Positions 17,535-26,480 of a DNA stretch of 57,371 nucleotides are shown piece by piece (the stretch's first letter is position 1; each line of letters starts with the position of its first letter). Both the position numbers and the translations under genes were made by a program. This stretch comes from Bacillaceae bacterium Marseille-Q3522 (GTDB lineage Bacteria; Bacillota; Bacilli; Bacillales; Cytobacillaceae): contig JAGKQJ010000007.1 in NCBI GenBank assembly GCA_017898095.1, forward strand, positions 1 through 57,371. Reading direction: 5' to 3'. Under the pieces are notes generated by a model, which worked only from the letters and a program-made list of their open reading frames with translations, made no database searches and was not told the origin of the DNA.

Positions 17535-19199
17535 TTAGATTTCCATAATAATTGGTAATATCATTGGTCTTCGCTTCGTTTTTTCATATAAATATTGATT
17601 TAATTCATCACGCATATTTTGCTTTAATGCACTCCAGTCAAATGTTTCCTGCGCAATATTTTGTTGAACTATCTCGCTAACTCTTTTGGCTGCTTCATCT
17701 AACAGCTTTTCTGATTCACGGACATATACAAATCCCCTTGAGATTATTTCCGGACCTGCCGATATCTTTTTTTCTTTTTTATTTAGGGTGACAACAACGA
17801 TCAGGATTCCATCTTGGGATAACAGCTTCCGGTCACGCAAAACAATATTTCCTACATCACCGATTCCGCTGCCGTCAATGAGCACATTAAAGGCTGAGAT
17901 GCGCTCACCCGGTTGAAAATGATCTTTTTTCCATTCAATTACTTCACCTTTTTCCGGAATCATGATTGCTTCTTCTGCAATGCCGCATTCTTTGGCAATT
18001 TTCGTATGTGCTTTTAACATGCTGTAATCACCGTGAATTGGCATAAAATATTTTGGGTTCATTAAATTGATCATAAATTTTAGTTCTTCCTGACTTCCAT
18101 GGCTAGAAATCGTAAAGAGTCTGTTTCTTTCTACGCTAGCTCCGGCACGGACAAGCATATCGATCGTCCGGTTGATAAAAAGCTCACTTCCGGTTAATGG
18201 AGATGCAACAAATAATACGGTGTCTCCTTCTTTAATTGATACTTGTTTGTGAGTATTTTTCGCCATTTTCTGCAGTGCTTCAATGGGTTCCCCCTGATCC
18301 CCGGTAATTAACACAAGAACTTGGTTATCCGGATATTGGTCTAAATCGGCTGCAGAAATGATTGGATTTTCTTCTACTTTTAAGTATTGTAATGGTAAAG
18401 CGATCTCAAAAATTCTTTGCAGACTTTTCCCGACAACGGCAATTTTTCGTTTACTGAGCGATGCAGCATCAAAAATATGTTGAATCCGGTTTAAATCGGA
18501 AGCATAGCATGCGGCAATGATTCTGCCTTGTGCTCTGTAAAATGTATCCACTAATTCCCGGCTTAACAGTGCCTCGGATGGAGTATATCCGGGTTTTTCA
18601 GCATCTGTACTGTCTGATAATAAACAGAGAACGCCTTCTTCGCCGATTCTCGACATTCTCCCAATATCCGCTTTATAAAAATCGCCGGCTGCCTGATCAA
18701 ATTTAAAATCGCCGGTGTGAACAATACTTCCAGCAGACGTGTGTATACAGATTCCTACCGAATCAGGAATACTATGGTTTGTACGAAAGAAAGAAATCGT
18801 TGCCGTGTCAAAATCCAATACGGAATCAGCTTGAATTTCAATAAATTCCGCATGACCATTGTAATCTTGTACTTTCATTTTTTCCTTTGCCAAGGCTAAT
18901 GTCAATTTCATTCCATATACTGGAACAGATAATTCTCGCAATACATAAGAAAGAGCACCGATGTGATCCTCATGTCCATGAGTAAGAAAAATTCCTTTTA
19001 CTCTTTCTTGATTTTCTTTTAAATAGGTAATATCAGGGATGACAATATCAATCCCCAGCATTTCGTTCTCAGGAAACATCAGTCCTGCATCAATTACAAA
19101 TATATCCTTGTCTACTTCAACTAAGAACATATTTTTTCCGATCTCACCAACTCCCCCGAGAGCGACAAGCTTAATGCTTTCATTGTTTCTTTTTTTCAA
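17535..19199 (-). CDS. rnjB: ribonuclease J2
   Basis: A 554-residue metallo-beta-lactamase/beta-CASP ribonuclease of the RNA degradosome. The metal motif HGHEDH is intact at about 74-79, with TGDFKFD and the beta-CASP segment further on, and a C-terminal dimerisation domain. RNase J proteins combine 5' exonuclease and endonuclease activity; the position after dapA matches rnjB (ymfA) rather than rnjA. Start is TTG (19197-19199) with GGAGG 8 nt upstream. It has its own good promoter at 19255-19284. Confidence 0.93.
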   Translation of the reverse strand: MKKRNNESIKLVALGGVGEIGKNMFLVEVDKDIFVIDAGLMFPENEMLGIDIVIPDITYLKENQERVKGIFLTHGHEDHIGALSYVLRELSVPVYGMKLTLALAKEKMKVQDYNGHAEFIEIQADSVLDFDTATISFFRTNHSIPDSVGICIHTSAGSIVHTGDFKFDQAAGDFYKADIGRMSRIGEEGVLCLLSDSTDAEKPGYTPSEALLSRELVDTFYRAQGRIIAACYASDLNRIQHIFDAASLSKRKIAVVGKSLQRIFEIALPLQYLKVEENPIISAADLDQYPDNQVLVLITGDQGEPIEALQKMAKNTHKQVSIKEGDTVLFVASPLTGSELFINRTIDMLVRAGASVERNRLFTISSHGSQEELKFMINLMNPKYFMPIHGDYSMLKAHTKIAKECGIAEEAIMIPEKGEVIEWKKDHFQPGERISAFNVLIDGSGIGDVGNIVLRDRKLLSQDGILIVVVTLNKKEKKISAGPEIISRGFVYVRESEKLLDEAAKRVSEIVQQNIAQETFDWSALKQNMRDELNQYLYEKTKRRPMILPIIMEI

Positions 19200-19254
19200 T
19201 TTTTGTTCCTCCTGTATGGACTTAAGTTAGGCCGACCATTGATCAGTTACTTTT

Positions 19255-19284
19255 ATTATACTTGAAGTAAGAAATCCATTACAA
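19255..19284 (-). promoter_or_regulatory. SigA promoter of rnjB
   Basis: Minus-strand TTGTAA (19279-19284) and a perfect TATAAT (19255-19260) with an 18-bp spacer, about 55 bp before the rnjB start. Confidence 0.7.
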
Positions 19285-19576
19285 CCAAATATATGTAATA
19301 GTACGAAAGCAACAGATTGTTCATCGGGATTTTCCTGTTTTCCCAATGTCTATAGTTAGATTGACATCCCTAATGATGTCATAAATGTGAATCTACCTCC
19401 GGACAGGGACTTTTTATCCAGATTGAATTCACTAGCTTCCTTGACAGGACATAATTTCTGAGATTCAATAAGAGGTATTTCTATTTGTAAAAACAGATCA
19501 ATAACCAAGAAAGGGAAGGGCTTTTTTTGATTAATAAGGATTAGGGACAAACGACAGCACTGGTGCCGATGGAAAT
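19285..19576. other. unassigned part of the dapA-rnjB gap
   Basis: I see no convincing gene here. A 64-codon minus-strand frame (19356-19550) has no ribosome site or recognisable similarity. One small hairpin, TGACATC-CCTAAT-GATGTCA, lies at 19362-19381. Confidence 0.4.
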
Positions 19577-19604
19577 TGGAAAAGCAAAGCGTCTCCGCTT
19601 TGCC
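19577..19604 (-). terminator. dapA intrinsic terminator
   Basis: GCAAAGCG (19584-19591) pairs with CGCTTTGC (19596-19603); the minus-strand loop is GAGA and the tail TTTTCC. It closes the spoVF-asd-dapG-dapA transcript. Confidence 0.75.
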
Positions 19605-19659
19605 TGATCACTTTATTTCATCACCAACTTGATATTGTCTTATTATATTATTAATCCGC

Positions 19660-20532
19660 TCAATCTTCCTGTAGTAAATCAGCAAGTTCCGCCCTTTCAC
19701 TGCCTGTGAGAGGAACAAGAGGAAGTCTGACAGAACCGACATTTAAACCCTTTAATTGCAGGGCAGTTTTGACCGGAACCGGACTTGGTGCCTTAAATAA
19801 ACCTTCCATAAGCGGAAGAAGTTCCTGATGGATGACGGCAGCTTTTTGCTGATTTCCTTCCAGATGAGCACTGACCATTTCCTGCATTTTATTGCCGACA
19901 ATATGAGAGGCAACAGAGACAACTCCACTCCCGCCAATGGCAAGTATCGGCAAAGTTAACGCATCATCACCGCTGTACAAATAAAAATTTTCATCTGTTC
20001 CAGCAATGATTTTCGTCATAGCGTGTAAATCGCCGCTTGCTTCTTTTACTGCTGTGATATTAGGAATATCTGCTAAACGAATAATCGTTTCTGGTGCAAT
20101 CTTCACAACCGATCTTCCGGGAATATTGTATAACATAACCGGTAATGAAGTCGTTTCCGCAATTGTTTTAAAATGCTGATACAAGCCTTCCTGGTTCGGT
20201 TTATTGTAATAAGGGGCAACAAGCATAATCGCATCCACACCGATTTCTTCCGCTTTTTTTGTCAGCTTTATCGATGCATAAGTGTTATTTGATCCCGTTC
20301 CGGCAATAACCGGCACTCTTTTGTTTACCACTTTTACTACATGCTGATACAATGCCAGCTTTTCTTCCGTTGTTAAAGTAGGTGATTCCCCTGTCGTCCC
20401 GGCAATCACGAGCGAGTCTGTACCATTTGCCAGTAAATACTCAATTAACTGGCTGGTTTTTACAAAATCAATGCGGCCATTTTTATCAAATGGGGTAACC
20501 ATGGCTGTTGAAACACGGCCAAATATTGTCAC
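19660..20532 (-). CDS. dapA: 4-hydroxy-tetrahydrodipicolinate synthase DapA
   Basis: A 290-residue TIM-barrel lyase that condenses pyruvate with aspartate semialdehyde. The Schiff-base lysine is in AVKEASGD (Lys about 163), the catalytic tyrosine in MLYNIPGR (Tyr about 135) and the substrate loop is GTTGES. It starts at GTG (20530-20532) with GGAG 8 nt upstream. It supplies both lysine/diaminopimelate synthesis and, through SpoVFAB, dipicolinic acid for the spore core. It follows dapG by 15 bp. Confidence 0.97.
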   Translation of the reverse strand: MTIFGRVSTAMVTPFDKNGRIDFVKTSQLIEYLLANGTDSLVIAGTTGESPTLTTEEKLALYQHVVKVVNKRVPVIAGTGSNNTYASIKLTKKAEEIGVDAIMLVAPYYNKPNQEGLYQHFKTIAETTSLPVMLYNIPGRSVVKIAPETIIRLADIPNITAVKEASGDLHAMTKIIAGTDENFYLYSGDDALTLPILAIGGSGVVSVASHIVGNKMQEMVSAHLEGNQQKAAVIHQELLPLMEGLFKAPSPVPVKTALQLKGLNVGSVRLPLVPLTGSERAELADLLQED

Positions 20533-20547
20533 GTTTATCGCTCCTTT

Positions 20548-21795
20548 CTACTGATCAGTACGTTTAAAATCTATTTGTTCCTTTTCTAATTCGAAAGCAT
20601 CGTGCAAGGCATTTACCGCTTTTGCTAAGTCCGTCTGCTTTATGAGCACCCATATGGTTGTGTGACTGTCTGCGGATTGCAAGATGCGAATCCCTTTTTC
20701 GGTAAGTGCTGTGACAATCACCGCTGTCACTCCAGGAACTCCTGCCATTCCCCCGCCTACAACTGCTACCTTGGCACATTCCCGTTCTACAACCGGTTTG
20801 TGTCCTAAAGCAAGCAATACAGATAGCGCACGTTCAGTCGCATCCTCTGTCACCGTATAAACAATACTTGTCGGAGAAATATTGATAAAATCAACACTGA
20901 TTTTTTCATTTGCCATTGCCTGAAAAACCTCTGCCTGCAGATTATACTGATCCTTCCTGGCAAATACTTTTATTTGTGTCACCGGAGATAGCTGGGCAAT
21001 CCCCGTGATAAGCCGCTCCTTTATATCGCTTCCCTTGTTGATACGTTTTATGGTCGTCACAAGAGTACCGGGTTTATCACTATAGGTGGACCGAATACGG
21101 ATCGGTATTTTTGCCTGCATGGCAATTTCTACAGCACGGGGATGAATCACTTTCGCGCCTTGATATGCCATATTGCATACCTCTGTATATGTGACAACAG
21201 AAAGTGGCCTGGCTTTTTCCGCAATTCGCGGATCTGCAGTCATGATCCCGTCCACATCTGTGAAAATATCAATATATTCCGCATTTACAGCTGCTCCGAT
21301 AGCTGCGGCAGAGGTATCACTTCCTCCGCGGCCAATCGTTGTAATATCACCATTTTTCGCAGAACCTTGAAAACCGGCGACAACAACAACATCATGATTT
21401 TGGAGATTTTTTAATAATCTATCACATTTCATTTCTAATATTTTCGCATTTGTATGTTCATCATTTGTGCGAAATCCGGCTTGTGCTCCCGTAAGCGCTG
21501 TCGCTTCCATTCCTTCTTCCAACAGCATGTTTGCAAAAACGACACTAGAAATAATTTCGCCGCACGATAGAAGCATATCGCTTTCCCGCTTACTGATTTT
21601 CGATTTGCTCCCCCCTACCAAAGACAATAAAGTATCTGTTGCATATGGTTTTCCCATTCTTCCCATCGCTGAAACGACTACAATTACCTTATAACCTTGC
21701 TTTAGGGCTCTTTTTACGTGCTCTTTCGCTTGAAAGCGGCTTTTCTCGTCTTGCACTGAAGTACCGCCAAATTTTTGGACGATTAATTTCATCAT
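20548..21795 (-). CDS. dapG: aspartate kinase I DapG (diaminopimelate-sensitive type)
   Basis: A 415-residue aspartokinase: kinase domain with KFGGTSVQ at the start and GRGGSDTSAAAIGAA, then two ACT domains (about 265-405). The context asd-dapG-dapA identifies the sporulation/diaminopimelate isozyme rather than the lysine-sensitive LysC. No riboswitch fits in the 25-bp gap to asd. Two ATG codons in a row start the frame; the second (21790-21792) has the better spacing to AGGTG. It catalyses the first step from aspartate. Confidence 0.95.
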   Translation of the reverse strand: MMKLIVQKFGGTSVQDEKSRFQAKEHVKRALKQGYKVIVVVSAMGRMGKPYATDTLLSLVGGSKSKISKRESDMLLSCGEIISSVVFANMLLEEGMEATALTGAQAGFRTNDEHTNAKILEMKCDRLLKNLQNHDVVVVAGFQGSAKNGDITTIGRGGSDTSAAAIGAAVNAEYIDIFTDVDGIMTADPRIAEKARPLSVVTYTEVCNMAYQGAKVIHPRAVEIAMQAKIPIRIRSTYSDKPGTLVTTIKRINKGSDIKERLITGIAQLSPVTQIKVFARKDQYNLQAEVFQAMANEKISVDFINISPTSIVYTVTEDATERALSVLLALGHKPVVERECAKVAVVGGGMAGVPGVTAVIVTALTEKGIRILQSADSHTTIWVLIKQTDLAKAVNALHDAFELEKEQIDFKRTDQ

Positions 21796-21820
21796 TACAC
21801 CTCGGAAAATACGGATAATG

Positions 21821-22870
21821 TCATTTAATTAACTGAAGTCTGATTAAGCTTTCTGCAATTTGTACAGAGTTCCAAGCAGCACCTTTTAATAAATTATCGG
21901 AAACAACCCATAAATGGAAACCGTTTTTCACATCAAGATCGTTGCGAATGCGGCCGACAAATACCTCGTTCTTACCTGCACAATTTGCCGGCATCGGATA
22001 AATTTGTTCACTCGGGTTATCTTGTAAAATAACTCCAGGTGCGTTTTCTAATAAGGCTTTTATCTCTTCTGCCGTAATATTTTCTTCATTTATTTCCACA
22101 TAGACTGATTCTGCATGACCTGTCCCAACAGGGATTCGCACACAAGTAGCCGCCACTTGTAAATTTGGCAAATGCATAATTTTTTTCGTTTCGTTTATCA
22201 TTTTCATTTCTTCAAATGTATAGCCGTTATCCTGAAACACATCGATTTGCGGAACGGCATTAAAAGCCATCTGATAATGTTTCTTATCCCCCTTTACAGG
22301 TAAGATATTTGTCTCAAAAGGTTCATCATTTAAAATTGCCTTTGCCTGGTCATGCAATTCTTTTACCGCTGCAGCACCAGCTCCGGAGACAGCTTGATAG
22401 GTGGAAACAATAACTTTTTTCAGTCCCCATTTTTTCCGGAGCGGTTCCAATGCGACAACCATTTGAATCGTGGAACAATTCGGGTTGGCGATTATCCCCT
22501 GATGAAGGGAAAGATCTGCTTCATTCACCTCCGGAACGACCAGTGGTACATGCTTCTCCATACGAAAAGCACTTGTATTGTCAATCACGACGGCACCATG
22601 CCGTACTGCTTCCGGAGCGAGCTTTTTCGAAACACTCCCCCCGGCACTGAATAAAGCAATGTCAACATCTTGAAAACTTTCAGGACCGGCCTCTTTTACG
22701 ATATATTCTTTTCCTTTAAAAACCTGCTTCGTCCCCGCAGAACGAGCAGATGAAAGCAACGTTAATTCAGATATTGGAAAATTTCGCTTTTCAAGCGTAT
22801 GCAGCATTTGCCGGCCGACTGCACCAGTTGCGCCAACAACAGCGACATGGAATCCACTTGTTTCACCCAT
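21821..22870 (-). CDS. asd: aspartate-semialdehyde dehydrogenase
   Basis: A 349-residue NADPH-dependent enzyme: nucleotide-binding GATGAVGR at about 13-20, catalytic cysteine in NPNCSTIQM (Cys about 132) and the active-site histidine in RIPVGTGHAES. It reduces aspartyl phosphate made by DapG. A GGAGAT site precedes the ATG. It lies 145 bp downstream of spoVFB in the same direction, as in the Bacillus spoVFA-spoVFB-asd-dapG-dapA cluster. Confidence 0.96.
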   Translation of the reverse strand: MGETSGFHVAVVGATGAVGRQMLHTLEKRNFPISELTLLSSARSAGTKQVFKGKEYIVKEAGPESFQDVDIALFSAGGSVSKKLAPEAVRHGAVVIDNTSAFRMEKHVPLVVPEVNEADLSLHQGIIANPNCSTIQMVVALEPLRKKWGLKKVIVSTYQAVSGAGAAAVKELHDQAKAILNDEPFETNILPVKGDKKHYQMAFNAVPQIDVFQDNGYTFEEMKMINETKKIMHLPNLQVAATCVRIPVGTGHAESVYVEINEENITAEEIKALLENAPGVILQDNPSEQIYPMPANCAGKNEVFVGRIRNDLDVKNGFHLWVVSDNLLKGAAWNSVQIAESLIRLQLIK

Positions 22871-23015
22871 TTTATTATATCTCCTCTCATTTCTTTTCGT
22901 CTAATGTGATGATATTTTTATGAATATAGAAGGAAAGGCAAGTGTCACCTTTCAATCTTTCTAATATCATTCATTTTACCATATTCACATCTGAATGAAA
23001 GAAGCTTTTTGCAAA

Positions 23016-23609
23016 TCATTCATCTTTGTAACGTTCGACAATAACAGGCTGATATTGTTTCCTATTTAATGCCGCTTCGATTGTCGGTATCAGCATCGTC
23101 ATTCTTGCCACCATCGAATTCGGTTTTTTTACAGGATCATCCTGGCCGAAAGGAATAAAATAAATATTTTTTGTCGCCATCAGCCTCATCAGATTCACTC
23201 CGTTTAATCCAAGTGCGTCATTTGTAGATATTCCTACTACGACAGGCATTTCATTGCGCATCGTTGCCTTTGCTGCCATCAGTACCGGGGAATCAGTAAG
23301 TGCATTAGCAAGTTTACTCATAGAGTTTCCCGTTAGTGGTGCAATAACCATACAATCTAACGGAATTTTTGGACCGAGCGGCTCCGCCTTGACAATCGAA
23401 TCAATTGCCTTATTCCCGGTTACGGTTTCGATTCGCTTCACCCAATCCTCACCGTTTCCAAAACGTGTTTCCGTATTTTTGACTGTAAAAGTGACAACGG
23501 GAATGACTTCTGCCCCTTTTTGTACCAGCTTTACTATTTCCGGAAAAACATCATCATACGTACAATGGGAACCTGTTAAACCAAAACCGATCCGCTTCCC
23601 CTTAAGCAT
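23016..23609 (-). CDS. spoVFB: dipicolinate synthase subunit B
   Basis: A 197-residue flavoprotein-fold subunit (KRIGFGLTGSHCTY at the start, APLTGNSMSKLANA in the middle). With SpoVFA it oxidises dihydrodipicolinate to dipicolinic acid in the mother cell late in sporulation. Its start overlaps the end of spoVFA by 8 bp, indicating translational coupling. Full length. Confidence 0.96.
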   Translation of the reverse strand: MLKGKRIGFGLTGSHCTYDDVFPEIVKLVQKGAEVIPVVTFTVKNTETRFGNGEDWVKRIETVTGNKAIDSIVKAEPLGPKIPLDCMVIAPLTGNSMSKLANALTDSPVLMAAKATMRNEMPVVVGISTNDALGLNGVNLMRLMATKNIYFIPFGQDDPVKKPNSMVARMTMLIPTIEAALNRKQYQPVIVERYKDE

Positions 23610-24510
23610 TTTGTTTTCCCTCCTTTAATTGTTGAAGTTCTTCGAATAGTAATTGCGAAAGCACATTTGCGAGGATTTTTCCGGCTGTTTTAGGAGCAAC
23701 AATTCCCGGAAGTCCGGGAGTTAAAAGCGCTTTAACACCGCGTTTTTCTGCGTAACGGAAATCCGTGCCGCCAGGCTTTGAAGCGAGATCAATAATCAAG
23801 GTATGTGCCGGCATTTTCGAGATAACAGAAGCGGAGATAACGGGTGCGGGAATTGTATTAATACAGATATCACAATTTTTCACTTCTTTTTCAACCTCTC
23901 GTAAATGGAATGGGACTAATCCCATTTCCGTTATTCTCGCGATGTGTTCACTTCTTCTTGCCCCGACTTTTACTTTAGCTCCTAATGAATGAAACGTTCT
24001 CGCAATACTCATGCCGACTCTTCCAAGCCCCAAAACGATAACATTTGCTCCGTGAATGGTCGAATCCGTATGCTGGATCGCAATCATAATCGTTCCTTCC
24101 ACTGTTGGAATCGAATTATAAATAGCAACATCATCACGTTCGAACAATTTAACGAGACACCGGTTTGTTTTTAATGTGATTTCGTTCAAATAATCATTGG
24201 AAATTCCTGAATATACGATACAATGCTGCGGTGTTTTACTTAGTATTTCTTCAGAAAAAAGTACTTTTTCATTGGAAAATATCGTTTCGACCTGCCCATT
24301 TGCACTTGTTCCCGGCACTGGCAAAAGAATTGCGTCGACTTGCGAAAAGTCCATATCTTCGATTTTTTCTTTACTTGCACCGATAATGGCATGATCAAGC
24401 TGTTCAAATCCAATTAAATAAAGCTTCGCATCTAACTCTGTTAGCTTTCTGATAATCTCAAGCTGCCTGGCATCTCCGCCGAGAACGGCTATTTGCATAT
24501 CTGTCAGCAT
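23602..24510 (-). CDS. spoVFA: dipicolinate synthase subunit A
   Basis: A 302-residue subunit with an N-terminal dipicolinate synthase domain (IAVLGGDARQLE) and a C-terminal Rossmann NAD(P)-binding domain (VIVLGLGRVGMSIA near residue 155). The ATG at 24508-24510 is used because AAGGTGG lies upstream; the frame is open 31 codons further without support. A candidate SigK promoter lies at 24566-24592, in line with mother-cell expression of this operon. Confidence 0.95.
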   Translation of the reverse strand: MLTDMQIAVLGGDARQLEIIRKLTELDAKLYLIGFEQLDHAIIGASKEKIEDMDFSQVDAILLPVPGTSANGQVETIFSNEKVLFSEEILSKTPQHCIVYSGISNDYLNEITLKTNRCLVKLFERDDVAIYNSIPTVEGTIMIAIQHTDSTIHGANVIVLGLGRVGMSIARTFHSLGAKVKVGARRSEHIARITEMGLVPFHLREVEKEVKNCDICINTIPAPVISASVISKMPAHTLIIDLASKPGGTDFRYAEKRGVKALLTPGLPGIVAPKTAGKILANVLSQLLFEELQQLKEGKQNA

Positions 24511-24565
24511 TAAACTTCCACCTTCTTTAAAAATCCTCTGGATATTTGTAACATCTTCCTTCATC

Positions 24566-24592
24566 ATCTTATGATGGCGTTTCTTAATAGGT
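24566..24592 (-). promoter_or_regulatory. candidate SigK promoter for spoVFA
   Basis: On the minus strand AC (24591-24592) lies 17 bp upstream of CATAAGAT (24566-24573). The SigK pattern is AC-N16/17-CATANNNT. It is about 55 bp before the spoVFA start. Short consensus, so chance matches are possible. Confidence 0.45.
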
Positions 24593-24784
24593 GAGTTTTC
24601 CAAAACAAAATAGCAGGAAAACGATGAGGATAATCCATTGGTATGTTTTTACAAAAGAAGCTAAAAGCAAGGCTGTTAAACGAGGAAAAAACTTTAATTA
24701 CTTCAGCAAAAAAGTATTCTATATGCTGATTTTGTTTGATACAAATATAGTACAAGGAAACATTCTAAAATAGGGGGAAATGAA

Positions 24785-25024
24785 ATGAGGCTTAGTGAAT
24801 TAAGTGGAAAAGAAATCGTAGATGTAAAGCGGGCGGAGCGTTTGGGAATTCTGGGACAAACAGATTTAGAAATTAATGAACAGACAGGACAAATCCAGGC
24901 ATTAATTATTCCTGCCGCAAAGTGGATGAAATTTAAAAGAAACAATGAATATACACGGGTCCTTTGGAAACATATAAAAAAAATAGGTAATGATATGATT
25001 ATTATTGATATGGATGAGAATTAA
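24785..25024 (+). CDS. ymxH: YmxH/YlmC family sporulation-associated small protein (PRC-barrel)
   Basis: The only plus-strand gene in the window. The 79-residue protein (MRLSELSGKEIVDVKRAERL) is a PRC-barrel-like YlmC/YmxH protein. A GGGGGA ribosome site precedes the ATG. It sits head to head with spoVFA and tail to tail with mlpA, as in B. subtilis. Family members are common in spore formers; the molecular role is not known to me. Confidence 0.9.
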   Translation: MRLSELSGKEIVDVKRAERLGILGQTDLEINEQTGQIQALIIPAAKWMKFKRNNEYTRVLWKHIKKIGNDMIIIDMDEN

Positions 25025-25050
25025 AAAAAGGTGGAGACTGTCCTCCACCC
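25022..25050 (-). terminator. mlpA intrinsic terminator
   Basis: GGTGGAG (25030-25036) pairs with CTCCACC (25043-25049), and on the minus strand TTTTTTT follows. It lies between the convergent mlpA and ymxH, so it stops mlpA transcripts. Confidence 0.85.
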
Positions 25051-25074
25051 ATTGGTAAAAAAGCTATTTCCGAA

Positions 25075-26310
25075 TCACTTTAAAAAAATATCTTCCTCTT
25101 CCGGACTTATAAGTGCCACCGCGTATTGATCTTGAAAAAGTTTGCTTGCTAAACCGTTTACTTTTTCTAAAGATACTTCATCAATCTCTTCAATAATTTC
25201 ATCTAATGAGCGGTGGCGGCCAAGCAGCAATTCATTCTTTCCGTTTCTGCTCATGCGGCTATTTGTACTTTCCAGGCTGAGCATTAAATTACCTTTCAGT
25301 TGTTCTTTGCTGTTTGTTAATTCTTTTAACGTAATTCCCTCCTGTTTCAGCCCGTACAACGAATTTTGGATCGTTTCGAATAATAATTCAAGTTGTTTAG
25401 GATTTGTCCCGCCATATATCGTAACAATGCCGCTGCTTTGAAAAGCGGAGTGATAGGAAAAAACGGAATAGGCAAGCCCTCTTTGCTCCCTAACTTCCTG
25501 GAATAATCTGCTGCTCATACTCCCGCCAAGGACATTATTTAAGACAACTAAACTATACATATCCGGATCACCGACCGGCAGACCTTCAAAGCCCAAACAA
25601 AGATGAGCCTGCTCCGTATCTTTTTTCCGCACTAAATGATTGGAATGAAACTGTGGAACTGCTTCTCCTGCATGCTTGCCTTTCCCTTCATAGGAGCCAA
25701 ATAATGCTTCTGCCTCCTTGATGAAAAGTTCCGTAATATTTCCGGCGATGGAAATAACGACTTTCTCCGGCGTATACATGTCATGCTTATATTGATGTAA
25801 AACTTCATCTGTAAAAGTTTTCAATGTTTCTTCCGTTCCCAATATTGGAAATCCTAAAGGATGCTTTTCAAACACTGCCTTACTTAATAAATCATGAATA
25901 ATATCATCCGGTGTATCTTCATACATTTTAATTTCTTCATAAACGACTTTTTTTTCTCTGATTAATTCCTCTTCAACAAAGGTTGAATGGAAAAACATGT
26001 CCGCCAATAATTGCAATGCAAAGCTTGCATGGGTATCAAGCACTTTAGCATAAAAACATGTGTATTCTTTTGATGTAAAAGCATTCACCTGACCGCCGAT
26101 GCTGTCAAATGATTCGGCAATATCCCTTGCCGTTCTCGTTTTTGTACCTTTAAAAAACATATGTTCAAGAAAATGAGAGATTCCGTTATTTTCACTGTGT
26201 TCATTTTTCGATCCGGTTCCAATCCAGACGCCAATTGCAACTGAACGTACAGTAGGGATATTTTCTAATACGATCCTTACTCCGTTTTGACAAGTATACT
26301 TTTTTACCAA
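25075..26310 (-). CDS. mlpA: MlpA (YmxG), M16 family zinc metallopeptidase
   Basis: A 412-residue processing-peptidase-like M16 enzyme with an intact HFLEH zinc motif at about 46-50 and the VNAFTSKEYTCFYAKV segment. I place the start at TTG (26308-26310): AGGAGG lies 7 nt upstream and the product begins MVKKYTCQNGVRIV, as family members do. The frame remains open 22 codons upstream without a ribosome site. Single-chain relative of YmfH; B. subtilis MlpA has been tied to regulation of protease (aprE) expression. Confidence 0.92.
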   Translation of the reverse strand: MVKKYTCQNGVRIVLENIPTVRSVAIGVWIGTGSKNEHSENNGISHFLEHMFFKGTKTRTARDIAESFDSIGGQVNAFTSKEYTCFYAKVLDTHASFALQLLADMFFHSTFVEEELIREKKVVYEEIKMYEDTPDDIIHDLLSKAVFEKHPLGFPILGTEETLKTFTDEVLHQYKHDMYTPEKVVISIAGNITELFIKEAEALFGSYEGKGKHAGEAVPQFHSNHLVRKKDTEQAHLCLGFEGLPVGDPDMYSLVVLNNVLGGSMSSRLFQEVREQRGLAYSVFSYHSAFQSSGIVTIYGGTNPKQLELLFETIQNSLYGLKQEGITLKELTNSKEQLKGNLMLSLESTNSRMSRNGKNELLLGRHRSLDEIIEEIDEVSLEKVNGLASKLFQDQYAVALISPEEEDIFLK

Positions 26311-26480
26311 TGCTATTCCTCCTGACCTGACGCGCATGCAAACACTAGTATAGCTTACTCTATTGCTTTTTCGCAAATCTTAGTAAGTATTTCTTCCGAG
26401 AAAAAGGAGACTGTTCTCTTTTACATAATATTAGAAAATATTCATCTTACGGTACCGTAGATATTACGCTTCTATCTATT

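Noticed and set aside
19356-19550. 64-codon minus-strand frame in the dapA-rnjB gap
   Set aside because: No ribosome site, no recognisable family, and it runs through a small hairpin; not supported as a gene.
21796-21820. Lysine riboswitch upstream of dapG
   Set aside because: Only 25 bp separate asd and dapG; nothing resembling an L-box is present there or upstream of dapA.
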